NCBI GenBank assembly: GCA_030625575.1
Contig: DAOUQP010000010.1
Coordinates: 1 to 32,389 of the forward strand
Length of the DNA stretch: 32,389 nt
Reading direction: 5' to 3'
Origin: Eubacteriales bacterium
GTDB taxonomy: Bacteria > Bacillota > Clostridia > Peptostreptococcales > Acidaminobacteraceae
This document shows positions 25,804 through 32,389 of the stretch, piece by piece. The notes under the pieces are model-generated. The model was not told the origin of the DNA and did no database searches. It saw nothing but the letters and a program-made list of their open reading frames with translations. A program made the position numbers and the translations under genes. Positions within the stretch are counted from its first letter, which is position 1; each line of letters starts with the position of its first letter.

Positions 25804-27030
25804 CTATTCATAGTAATCAGTCATCATTTCAGAGCGATATTCCGCTTCAATTTCTGCTTTTATTTCATTATGTGATGACATCATGGCATTAACGCCACTT
25901 AAGAACGACAAAATCTCGCCAAAAAATAAATTAATGTGTTTGACATCAAGGTATTTGGGATTTTTAAAATGATATGTCAAGTACTTATTAACAGGATATC
26001 TAAATTTGTCGCTTTCGCCATCAAAATCGTTAATTTGTTTTATGTACAACCCTGCGTCTTTTGTCGTAGAATCTCCTTCTGGTGCATTCGCATGTTCACA
26101 TATTTCATCTTTGATTAAATTCCATAAACCCATTACCTTATGTTTTTTGTCATGTACATGCGCAATTGCTTCTTGAAAAGTATATGAACACTCTTCAACT
26201 AATGTTTCTTTTAATGATAGTTCTAAAGCATTTCTAAACAAATAGCACATTGGAAGAAATAAACTTTCAACATTCTCCTCTTCCTTTTCAATTTGCTTAA
26301 ATAGAAAGTCTGCTGACTCAGTATAGGCAGTCGTAAATAAATAAAATTTATAAGCAGAATATTTGTAACCTAAGACACTCTGATCATGATAATGTCCACC
26401 TTCTTCCAAAAAGATTGGTTCTAAATCAATATAATCAGTAATACTTCCAAAAGTTGAGTTATAGATATCACATAATAGTTCGTACGCTACTTCCATTTTA
26501 TTAGCAAAAGCTACTAAGTTAATATGTGTTTGCTTATTGAATATTGGCTTAATCGAGTATTCTCTATCAAAATTGATAGAAAATGGATATCTAAAAGAGT
26601 CTGACTCTTTATCAATTTCATTTATACTTTTGAAATAATTTGTTATCCATTCAATTCCATCAGCATCATCTGACAAAATAGATACTTCAAGTTGTTTTAC
26701 CATCTCGAATAATTCTCCAAGATTATGAAAAGTCTTTCTTAAAAATTCAATACCTTTTTTGCTATCCTTTATATGCTTAAAACATATAGATTTGAGTACT
26801 AATTCGATACTGTGTCTATATAAAAAAGCTAAAGGGAAAAAGTAACTATCCAGTGCTCGAATGTCATTTCCATTAATTAAATAGTCCACTAATAATGATG
26901 CGCTAGTTTTATACTTAATTGCATAATTATAAAAAGCCTTATCTAATGGCTCAGAACAAGATAAATTAACTTTTAATTTACTCTTTCTCGAATAGAAATT
27001 TGCATCTGGTACAACCCATTTAAAATCCAT
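25804..27030 (-). CDS. Cassette 4 protein with tandem HEPN-like repeats
   Basis: This 408-residue soluble helical protein is built from two homologous halves. Copy 1 has FFPLAFLYRHSIELVLK (64-80), a histidine in FHNLGELF (near 102) and ESDSFRYP (142-149). Copy 2 has FLPMCYLFRNALELSLK (258-274), a histidine in KKHKVMGLWNL (near 297) and ESDKFRYP (339-346). The spacing within the copies is almost equal. The RHxIExxLK...HxL...FRYP pattern resembles HEPN-like proteins seen near defence genes. GGAGATAGTAGA precedes the ATG. I cannot assign a function; RNA cleavage or an antitoxin-like scaffold are options. Confidence 0.75.
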   Translation of the reverse strand: MDFKWVVPDANFYSRKSKLKVNLSCSEPLDKAFYNYAIKYKTSASLLVDYLINGNDIRALDSYFFPLAFLYRHSIELVLKSICFKHIKDSKKGIEFLRKTFHNLGELFEMVKQLEVSILSDDADGIEWITNYFKSINEIDKESDSFRYPFSINFDREYSIKPIFNKQTHINLVAFANKMEVAYELLCDIYNSTFGSITDYIDLEPIFLEEGGHYHDQSVLGYKYSAYKFYLFTTAYTESADFLFKQIEKEEENVESLFLPMCYLFRNALELSLKETLVEECSYTFQEAIAHVHDKKHKVMGLWNLIKDEICEHANAPEGDSTTKDAGLYIKQINDFDGESDKFRYPVNKYLTYHFKNPKYLDVKHINLFFGEILSFLSGVNAMMSSHNEIKAEIEAEYRSEMMTDYYE

Positions 27031-27084
27031 TCTACTATCTCCATTTCATATGCTTAACTTCACTAAATCTAGGCAATAAATGTC

Positions 27085-27206
27085 TGCTACTGTTCCCGCA
27101 GTTACCGTCGTGTCCTATCTTTGCTTCGTTTTATTTTTAAATTACATGTCCAAGTAAATCATAATACTTTAAGCACGAGGATATGAAGGGAACTGACGTG
27201 TTATGG
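27085..27206 (-). repeat. attC-like site 3 (end of cassette 3)
   Basis: On the minus strand R'' is CCATAAC (27200-27206), an exact complement of R' of attC-2. The inner arms (ACGTCAGTTCCCTTCATATC and GACACGACGGTAACTGCGGG) pair well. The R' position (27085-27091) reads AGTAGCA instead of GTTAGAA, so this outer core is degenerate. Confidence 0.78.
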
Positions 27207-27240
27207 GATGGTTTTACAGGTACAGCTAACAACACGTTAA

Positions 27241-28086
27241 TTACTCTATCATTTCATTAGTTATTTCATGTTTAGATAAAAGCATACTATTACTAAGATT
27301 TGTATCATCTGAAAGTCTTAACACTGAGTTATTATGATCAAACAAATATTGTGGGTCAGAATCATAGTAGTCATATTCTCTATGTAAAATTCGAGTCACT
27401 AAATACTTTGTCTTTTCTCTGTCTAATAATTCCTGATTGTCATCAAATATTATTTGTGATTTTGGTATACAATATTCATAACAATAGAACTTACTATTAT
27501 TACAATAATCCCTGTCTATTTCATGATTATGTAAAAATCTAGCTAATATTTGGATAAATTCTGGCCCAAACCATAGCGACCGAGTATAGTCATTTTTATA
27601 AATTAGGTCTTTTAACGCAAATCCATTAATACAATGGTCAATTCTAGAATTATAACCTAAACGCAATCTTAAATAATGAACATCATTTAATGACGTATCA
27701 TCTAACGGCACATACATATTTTTATAGTATAAATCTAGTTTTCCATCATTCTTGAAAAACTCTATCTCATGTCTTTTTAGGAATAAACTCATAGAATTTT
27801 CTGTCGATAATAAATCTACTAAATTTAGTAAATCATCAGCTTCATCATAATCATTTAACCTACGCGACAAATGATAAAAAAGAATGTTATCAACACTATC
27901 ATCAACTAATTTTTCATCAATAAAATTGCCTAAAACCTCATTAAGAATGTCACCATCGACAACCTTGTCTTTTGTTGATAGTCTTCTAGCTTCATAAAAA
28001 ACCTCGTTTAATTCATTCATAGAAACATTTAAGTAACTGCAAAAACTACTCTCCATGCTCTCTTTAGAACGTGTATCTATATACAT
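27241..28086 (-). CDS. Cassette 3 protein, unknown
   Basis: The ATG at 28086 lies eight bases after GAGGAG; a GTG directly before it is an alternative. The product has 281 residues. It is soluble and rich in Asp, Asn and Tyr, with segments FYHLSRRLNDYDEADDLLNL, KLDLYYKNMYVPLDD and DHCINGFALKDLIYK. I recognise no known domain with confidence. It is a single-gene cassette, ending 34 bp before attC-3. Novel proteins of this sort are common cargo of cassette arrays. Confidence 0.75.
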   Translation of the reverse strand: MYIDTRSKESMESSFCSYLNVSMNELNEVFYEARRLSTKDKVVDGDILNEVLGNFIDEKLVDDSVDNILFYHLSRRLNDYDEADDLLNLVDLLSTENSMSLFLKRHEIEFFKNDGKLDLYYKNMYVPLDDTSLNDVHYLRLRLGYNSRIDHCINGFALKDLIYKNDYTRSLWFGPEFIQILARFLHNHEIDRDYCNNSKFYCYEYCIPKSQIIFDDNQELLDREKTKYLVTRILHREYDYYDSDPQYLFDHNNSVLRLSDDTNLSNSMLLSKHEITNEMIE

Positions 28087-28165
28087 CACATACTCCTCTT
28101 TATATATTTATAACTCTGCTTAGCGAAGAATACTTTGTATAACTCATTTTCTAAGTAAATCTTTC

Positions 28166-28287
28166 CCATAACGTCCCACAGTTACCGTCGTATCCTATCT
28201 TTGATTCGTTTTATCTTTAAACTCTATTTCCAAGTAAATCTCAATCTCTTTAAGCACGAGGATATGAAGGAAACTGACGTGTTATGG
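28166..28287 (-). repeat. attC-like site 2 (end of cassette 2)
   Basis: This is the best-formed site. On the minus strand R'' CCATAAC (28281-28287) and R' GTTATGG (28166-28172) are exact complements, extended to 8 bp. The inner arms CAGTTTCCTTCATATCC and GGATACGACGGTAACTG pair at 14 of 17 positions. Unequal unpaired spacers (ACGT and TGGGAC) separate inner and outer arms, as in folded attC sites. R'' begins 7 bp after the stop codon of the DUF2971 gene. Confidence 0.85.
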
Positions 28288-28294
28288 GAAGTTT

Positions 28295-29203
28295 TTATTC
28301 ATTCTTGAATTCTATTTTTTCAAAACTCTTTGTATTTTTCTTTTTAATTATTTCATAGTACTTAATTTTTTTTTCATTATATTCTTCGTAAAGATTGATA
28401 TAGCTTAATTTGTCTTCTCTAGAACATGTTAAACCAAAAACAATTTCTGATATTCTACCTGGATAATCAAATAACCCTTCTTCTTCTTCAACATATCTCC
28501 ACTCTTCTTCATAATTCCAATGTGCTGACTTTGTAGAAATAGCGTTTCTAAACGTACTATCCTCAATATTAATCTTTTTTTCTGGATAAGGACGACCCAT
28601 TTCATCCATATAAAAAGATGTAATGACCAAAAAACCTTTATTGTCAAAACTAGGGAATGTATCAGAATAATTCACTTCTAATAGTTTTCCAGATTCCTTA
28701 TTAATCTCATCATCAAATTCAAACCCAATTGCAATACCTCTTGATTCATCAGCATAATGCGACCACATTAATGGTGAAAAACAAGTTTTAGACATACTAA
28801 AAATTCCAACATTTTTTAATTGTTCATCAAACTTTTCAAATGTTTCTCGGATATCAGTAGGATAATAACCTGTTTTACCTTTAACGAACTCTCTAAAAAA
28901 TTTATATTTCCTAATAAGTGTAGGTTTTTTTCTAATCGTTTTTAATATTTTTTTCATTTCTATAGTTCCTAAACCGTAAAAGCTTAAATTATTCTCCAAA
29001 TGTGAAACTAGATTCATAGTAAATCCACTTAAATGAGCTTCCATATCCTTTTTTGCTTCTTTTGTCATCCAATCTGCAGCAATTTCTTGAATAGTACATT
29101 CAAAAGGATCGTTTAATCTTTCTGCACATGACAACCAAACTTTTTTTTCAGTAATTATTTTTTCAGTATTTTCAGATATACTTCTATATTTGTATAATTT
29201 CAT
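28295..29203 (-). CDS. Cassette 2 protein, DUF2971 family
   Basis: This 302-residue soluble protein shows the DUF2971 pattern: LYKYRSISENTEKIITEKKV (start), WLSCAERLNDPFECT, then FSMSKTCFSPLMWSHYADES with RGIAIGFEF, and HWNYEEEWRYV near residue 235. DUF2971 proteins are of unknown function and often occur in mobile islands and integron cassettes. TAGGTGAGAAATT precedes the ATG. The gene is alone in its cassette, starting 37 bp after the R' of attC-1. Confidence 0.88.
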   Translation of the reverse strand: MKLYKYRSISENTEKIITEKKVWLSCAERLNDPFECTIQEIAADWMTKEAKKDMEAHLSGFTMNLVSHLENNLSFYGLGTIEMKKILKTIRKKPTLIRKYKFFREFVKGKTGYYPTDIRETFEKFDEQLKNVGIFSMSKTCFSPLMWSHYADESRGIAIGFEFDDEINKESGKLLEVNYSDTFPSFDNKGFLVITSFYMDEMGRPYPEKKINIEDSTFRNAISTKSAHWNYEEEWRYVEEEEGLFDYPGRISEIVFGLTCSREDKLSYINLYEEYNEKKIKYYEIIKKKNTKSFEKIEFKNE

Positions 29204-29240
29204 AATTTCTCACCTACTTTTTATTTTGAATAAGAATTTC

Positions 29241-29363
29241 CCATAACGTTCCCGCAGTTACCGTCGTATCCCTATCTTTGCTTCGTTTTATCTTTTAATT
29301 TTATATCCAAGTAAATCGCAATCTCTTTTAACACGAGGATATGAAGGGAATTGTGTGTTAGAC
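29241..29363 (-). repeat. attC-like site 1 (end of cassette 1)
   Basis: On the minus strand R'' is GTCTAAC (29357-29363) and R' is GTTATGG (29241-29247). R'' differs from the R'' of sites 2 and 3 but is exactly complementary to the lone GTTAGAC at 31046-31052. This is what site-specific cassette insertion predicts. R'' lies 8 bp after the stop of the second gene of the cassette. Confidence 0.84.
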
Positions 29364-29371
29364 GAAGTAAA

Positions 29372-30502
29372 TTATGGTAGTATAACGAATTTTTTATGAT
29401 CTTCTAAAAACCACCTTGTCCTATTTTTATCTATATTTCCACTTACTTGAATTAATTTCTTATCTCTATGAGCATTACAAGCTGATTTATATTCTTCATC
29501 ACTAAGTTGTACTTTGCAATTATGTGTTTTTCTCTCAATACTTTCATACCAGCTTACAGAAATTACATTATCTATAAGTAGCCCTGTCATTGAGTCTTTC
29601 CATTTAGCATTCAAACTTGTAATCTTACCCATTATCATTATTTCTATATAATTTTCTTGATTCTTATAATATTCCGATAGAATTTTTAGTTTGATAAAAT
29701 CCGAATCCTTTAATTCAACTTTTATTTTTCCTTCATTTTTATATTCACTATCAAAATAGTTACTATATTTGATATTTGTTTCAATTTTCATTTTATTATC
29801 AATATCATTAATTTCTAACAAAGAATCACACATATTTGCGTTAAATCCAATTCTATACGATAACTCTTTTAAGCGTTCCATATCTTCTTCATTATTAATA
29901 AAGTTTAGCCCATTTTGTATTCTTTCTATTGCTCTTCTTACAATTGGAATCTCCGCATCTCCTGATAAAGTAATTTGTCTATCTATTGTGCAATAATTAT
30001 CTGATTCAATATTAAAAATAAAACTACCTATTCCAGTCTGCGCTAATCTAAAGGTCTTTAAAAAACTTCTAGATTCTCTTGAAAGTCTTCTATGATATGG
30101 ACGTTTATATTCCTCATTTCTAATAGAATGAACAATTAAATCTTTAATCCCCTTCAAAACATCTGCTGCTTCATCAAATGGAAGAGTTCCTTCGTTGGCC
30201 TTTTGTGAAATAATCCTAAACATCAATAAATCACGATAATTTTCTGCTAGCGAATAAACCGCTTGGTCTTTGTCAATGTTTTCTAACACTGAAAAAGTAT
30301 TTATTGCACTATCCAATCTCTCAAAATAATCAGAATACTTTTTTGACGAAGGAATAATAACAGTGTATTTTTTATCATATTTCACATAATACTTTTCTAA
30401 AATGATTATTTTATTGTTTGCATGATTATCAATACATTCCCAATCATAGTTTTTAAAATACATTTTTACAGATTCAGGGGTAATAGATTTATAAATACTC
30501 AT
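29372..30502 (-). CDS. Cassette 1, second gene: unknown 376-residue protein
   Basis: This soluble protein has no membrane segments and no family I can name. The N-terminal ~60 residues are basic and aromatic (KIIILEKYYVKYDKKYTVII). A helical centre contains KRPYHRRLSRESRSFLKTFR, and the C-terminal ~120 residues look beta-rich (IEIMIMGKITSLNAKWKDSM), possibly an OB-like fold. Its ATG overlaps the TGA of the DUF4365 gene by 4 bp, and AAAGGGGGATTACG is the ribosome binding site, so both proteins are made together. A partner or antitoxin-like role to the DUF4365 nuclease-fold protein is possible but unproven. Confidence 0.75.
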   Translation of the reverse strand: MSIYKSITPESVKMYFKNYDWECIDNHANNKIIILEKYYVKYDKKYTVIIPSSKKYSDYFERLDSAINTFSVLENIDKDQAVYSLAENYRDLLMFRIISQKANEGTLPFDEAADVLKGIKDLIVHSIRNEEYKRPYHRRLSRESRSFLKTFRLAQTGIGSFIFNIESDNYCTIDRQITLSGDAEIPIVRRAIERIQNGLNFINNEEDMERLKELSYRIGFNANMCDSLLEINDIDNKMKIETNIKYSNYFDSEYKNEGKIKVELKDSDFIKLKILSEYYKNQENYIEIMIMGKITSLNAKWKDSMTGLLIDNVISVSWYESIERKTHNCKVQLSDEEYKSACNAHRDKKLIQVSGNIDKNRTRWFLEDHKKFVILP

Positions 30503-31011
30503 CGTAATCCCCCTTTCTTAGCTTCTTCCATTAATTCAATTAATTTTGATGGTGTTAATAATTGATTTCGTGGAATTTTTATAGTCTTCGTTTTACTATT
30601 TTCACTAACCTTCAAACCTACCAGTGAAATATACCATGCACAATCTCTAAGAATAGTATTATCTTCGGAAACCTGCAACCATTCATGATTATCTTCAGGT
30701 AATTTCATAACAATAAGAATACGCGGTATTCCTCTATCAGATTTAATTAGATCATTATATGTATCAACCTCTAAATTGTATGTAATATAATCCTCATATA
30801 CAGTGATATTCTTTGTTGCTTTAAGCTGAAAATCGATAGCCCATCCAGAGTCGCTCATTTTATTGTTTGGCAGAACTTCAACTTCTCTATATGAACCATC
30901 TACTTTGTAGTCAAATTCAAATCCAACTGCACAGTTCATACCAGCTTTATAACCCACAGCTAGAGCATACGCCCTGCTCATTCCTTCCTTCATATGTTGA
31001 CTAGTAATCAT
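30499..31011 (-). CDS. Cassette 1, first gene: DUF4365 protein (nuclease-like fold)
   Basis: This 170-residue protein has the features of DUF4365: MKEGMSRAYALAVGYKAGMN, GFEFDYKVDGSYREVEV, and DSGWAIDFQLKATKN. The D60-x-Q62-x-K64 triad is a variant PD-(D/E)XK core (D/Q-x-K). GAGGCGATAAAG precedes the ATG. DUF4365 proteins occur in restriction-like, mobile and integron settings. It begins 34 bp after the GTTAGAC cassette boundary and overlaps the next gene by 4 bp, making an unusual two-gene cassette. Confidence 0.85.
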   Translation of the reverse strand: MITSQHMKEGMSRAYALAVGYKAGMNCAVGFEFDYKVDGSYREVEVLPNNKMSDSGWAIDFQLKATKNITVYEDYITYNLEVDTYNDLIKSDRGIPRILIVMKLPEDNHEWLQVSEDNTILRDCAWYISLVGLKVSENSKTKTIKIPRNQLLTPSKLIELMEEAKKGGLR

Positions 31012-31370
31012 CTTTATCGCCTCATTTATATTAATAATTTATTTTGTCTAACTCCTAGATTCTCGTATTGCAGAAACTCATCTAAAATAATAGACTTCCC
31101 GTACTTCGAAACTATTACTTATCTACAGCTTTTTTAACGTGACACAAATCATTCCTAATTAACACAATCATAATCTCTTATTCTAATATTTATTATTTTT
31201 AATTAATCTATTAATTACATTTTAGTATATGACAAGTTTTATGTCTATTTATTTCCAGTTTTTATTAATTTTTTCTATTTCTTTAGTATAGTAGACCTCG
31301 TTTTTGTCTTGTTTAATTGCGTTCGTTTATTTTTAATAGTATACTTAAATCAGAAAATCAAGAGGTCAAA
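31012..31370. other. Intergenic region at the head of the array
   Basis: About 360 bp separate the divergent first cassette and mobilization module. It contains the GTTAGAC boundary (31046-31052), AT-rich DNA and the ribosome binding site of the small membrane protein. A TATAGT on the plus strand at 31287-31292 is a possible -10, but I see no good -35. No integrase gene is present here. Confidence 0.5.
31046..31052 (-). other. Cassette-boundary core site GTTAGAC (attI-like)
   Basis: On the minus strand GTTAGAC fits the integron core consensus GTTRRRY. It is the exact reverse complement of R'' of attC-1. Sequence before it (CGAGAATCTAGGA) does not continue as an attC of this family, so it could be the attI junction or the end of an unrelated site. 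Confidence 0.55.
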
Positions 31371-31685
31371 ATGAAAATTTTAGGAAATATAATCTTACTA
31401 CCATTAAAATTAACCTGTCTTATTGGATTTGTTATTTCAATAATCGGAATTATATTATCAACAATATTTGAGCACTTATCTAATTTAATCCTTGGAATAT
31501 TTATTTCACTTAGCATACTTCTAATATTGGCCTACTTAATTTTATATGGAATAAACATAACTGAAGCTCCAATAAAGTCTACTATTATTGCTATGTTCAT
31601 TCTTACAATAATATTATCGCTAATACCTTATGTCTTTAAATGGCTAAAGAACATTTTTAAGAAAGGTCTAATTTTTTGGTTCTAA
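31371..31685 (+). CDS. Small membrane protein of the mobilization module
   Basis: The ATG at 31371 follows AAGAGGTCAAA; the open frame upstream has no ribosome binding site. The 104-residue product has about three hydrophobic segments (IILLPLKLTCLIGFVISIIG, then ILGIFISLSILLILAYLIL and a C-terminal helix) and a basic C-terminus. Small membrane proteins starting MKILG(N/K)I are, to my knowledge, frequent just before mobC in Tn1549-type elements; the role is unknown. Confidence 0.75.
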   Translation: MKILGNIILLPLKLTCLIGFVISIIGIILSTIFEHLSNLILGIFISLSILLILAYLILYGINITEAPIKSTIIAMFILTIILSLIPYVFKWLKNIFKKGLIFWF

Positions 31686-31716
31686 TAATTAAGAACTATC
31701 TTTAGTAGCAAGCACA

Positions 31717-31797
31717 GGAAGTGGGTACCCACTTCCGATTTTCACACTTCTTCCCTCTGGTTAGAATTGAAAAATGACTTGTTGGGGAAATCCCCAA
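31717..31797 (+). other. Palindrome-rich region, candidate oriT
   Basis: A perfect 20-bp palindrome (GGAAGTGGGTACCCACTTCC, 31717-31736) and a second dyad TTGGGGA-AA-TCCCCAA (31782-31797) lie directly before mobC. Origins of transfer commonly sit here, next to the relaxosome genes. The first dyad could instead be a terminator for the upstream gene, though only a weak T-stretch follows. No nick site is identified. Confidence 0.45.
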
Positions 31798-31831
31798 TCC
31801 CCTAAAAAAATTGAAAGGACTTATCACACTT

Positions 31832-32161
31832 ATGGCAGAAAGAGAAAGAAAACATCAACTTAAAATTTGGGTAACCAAAGAAGAGAAAGATATAATATTT
31901 GAAAGAAGAAAGCTTGCAGGTTTTAGAAATACTGGAGCATATATTAGAAAAATGGCTATTGATGGTCGTATTTTTAAAATAGATCATACACCTCTTAAAG
32001 AAACTTCTTCTCTAATGACAAGAGTATCAACTAATATAAATCAAATAGCAAAACGTGTAAATTCAACTAACAATATTTATAAAGATGATGTTGAAGAACT
32101 TAAGGAGATGACAAACGAAATATGGCAATTACTAAAATCCATCCTATCAAAACTACCTTAG
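31832..32161 (+). CDS. mobC: Mobilization relaxosome protein MobC
   Basis: The ATG at 31832 is preceded by AAAGGA 12 bases upstream; the TTG at 31811 would place the ribosome binding site inside the frame. The 109-residue product has an N-terminal ribbon-helix-helix-type region (KHQLKIWVTKEEKDIIFERR, then KLAGFRNTGAYIRKMAIDG). The C-terminal MobC helix is SSLMTRVSTNINQIAKRVNS. It binds oriT and recruits the relaxase. It overlaps the relaxase gene by 40 bp. Confidence 0.88.
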   Translation: MAERERKHQLKIWVTKEEKDIIFERRKLAGFRNTGAYIRKMAIDGRIFKIDHTPLKETSSLMTRVSTNINQIAKRVNSTNNIYKDDVEELKEMTNEIWQLLKSILSKLP

Positions 32162-32389
32162 ACTTTAGCATCGATTATATTTGCGATCCTAATAAAACTG
32201 ATGAACAAATTTTAATTTCATCTTATAGATGTGGATACAAAACTGCTGCTCTTGAGTTTAAAAATACAAAAGAATCAATGAATAGTTCTTCAAAAAATCT
32301 TGCAAGACATTTGATTCAATCTTTTATGCCTGGAGAAGTTTCACCAGAACTAGCTCATGATATTGGAAATGAATTATGTCTAGAACATC
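32122..32389 (+). CDS. Relaxase/mobilization nuclease, N-terminal part (cut by window end)
   Basis: From ATG at 32122 the frame is open to the last base (89 codons). It reads MAITKIHPIKTTLDFSIDYI, then CDPNKTDEQILISSYRCGYK, and LARHLIQSFMPGEVSPELAH with DIGNELCLEH. This is the start of a MOBP/Tn1549-type relaxase, which nicks oriT and pilots the strand during conjugation. The catalytic histidine triad would lie beyond the window. A weak AAGGAG lies 15 bases upstream, and translation is probably coupled to mobC. Confidence 0.85.
   Translation, partial: MAITKIHPIKTTLDFSIDYICDPNKTDEQILISSYRCGYKTAALEFKNTKESMNSSSKNLARHLIQSFMPGEVSPELAHDIGNELCLEH

Larger units (their letters stand above)
24520..31052 (-). 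other. Integron-like gene-cassette array (five cassettes)
   Basis: Six minus-strand genes are arranged as five units, each ending in a ~122-bp imperfect palindrome of one family (entries attC-1 to attC-5). The outermost 7-mers obey the integron rule that R'' of a cassette is complementary to the R' at its own beginning. This is exact for cassettes 1, 2 and 3; it is 5/7 for cassette 5 and 4/7 for cassette 4. Cassette 1 starts at GTTAGAC (31046-31052), complementary to GTCTAAC of attC-1. Near-identical attC sites next to unrelated genes are typical of sedentary chromosomal integrons. No tyrosine integrase (IntI) is in the window, so by current naming it may be a CALIN. Each gene has its own ribosome binding site. 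Confidence 0.75.

Noticed and set aside
24520-29363. The five repeats as a CRISPR array
   Set aside because: Copies are ~122 bp, imperfect, palindromic and separated by whole genes of 0.9-1.3 kb rather than by short spacers.
24520-29363. The five repeats as MITEs or transposon ends
   Set aside because: Terminal 7-mers differ between copies and match the neighbouring cassette boundary; no constant termini or target duplications are seen. Kept as the main alternative hypothesis.
1-32389. tRNA or rRNA genes
   Set aside because: No cloverleaf with a GTTCRA-type T arm and no rRNA-like tract was noticed by eye.

Overview
The window is AT-rich (roughly 30% GC by eye) with clostridial-type ribosome binding sites, B12-riboswitch control and Tn1549-type mobilization genes. 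I infer a low-GC, probably anaerobic Firmicute of the class Clostridia; the species cannot be named. Almost everything up to 31.05 kb is on the minus strand, and only the last ~1 kb (a mobilization module) is on the plus strand.

Region 1 (about 0.3-11.2 kb, minus) is one corrinoid operon. A consensus promoter (TTGACA-17-TATACT) and a complete cobalamin riboswitch followed by an intrinsic terminator precede a lipoprotein/permease/ATPase importer of the BtuFCD type. Next come a CobN-type chelatase large subunit, an anaerobic CbiK-type cobaltochelatase broken by a frameshift, and ChlI- and ChlD-type AAA+/VWA chelatase subunits. The set suggests corrinoid (or cobalt-tetrapyrrole) uptake plus metal insertion, switched off by B12.

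Region 2 (about 11.2-12.15 kb) is scarred DNA. It holds a C-terminal remnant of an IS30-like transposase, a locally GC-richer tract, and a fragment of the last codons of an RlmD/RumA-type 23S rRNA methyltransferase, a gene whose 3' end is used by some ICEs as an integration site.

Region 3 (12.3-17.8 kb, minus) is a catabolic operon: an AtuA-family protein, a DUF4387 partner, a complete tripartite tricarboxylate transporter (TctC, TctB, TctA) and an IclR-type regulator, with a palindrome at the likely promoter and a terminator at the end.

Region 4 (18.3-24.3 kb, minus) looks like one long transcription unit centred on ADP-ribose chemistry: WYL regulator, DUF7662 protein, macro-domain protein, VWA protein, ADP-ribosylglycohydrolase, PD-(D/E)XK-like protein, LEM-3-type GIY-YIG nuclease, HD (SpoT-like) hydrolase and an unknown protein. 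It ends at a strong terminator.

Region 5 (24.5-31.05 kb, minus) is the most striking part. Five gene units are each followed by a ~122-bp imperfect palindrome of one sequence family. The outer 7-mers follow the integron cassette rule: the R'' box of a site is the reverse complement of the R' box at the start of the same cassette. The rule holds exactly at three of five cassettes, including a lone GTTAGAC box at 31046-31052 upstream of the first gene. I read this as an integron-type gene-cassette array with attC sites, with no integrase visible. The cargo comprises a DUF4365 protein with an unknown partner, a DUF2971 protein, an unknown protein, a protein with an internal HEPN-like duplication and a protein with a HEPN-like motif.

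Region 6 (31.3 kb to the end, plus) is a small membrane protein, a palindrome-rich possible oriT, MobC and the start of a relaxase: the edge of a conjugative or mobilizable element lying directly against the array.
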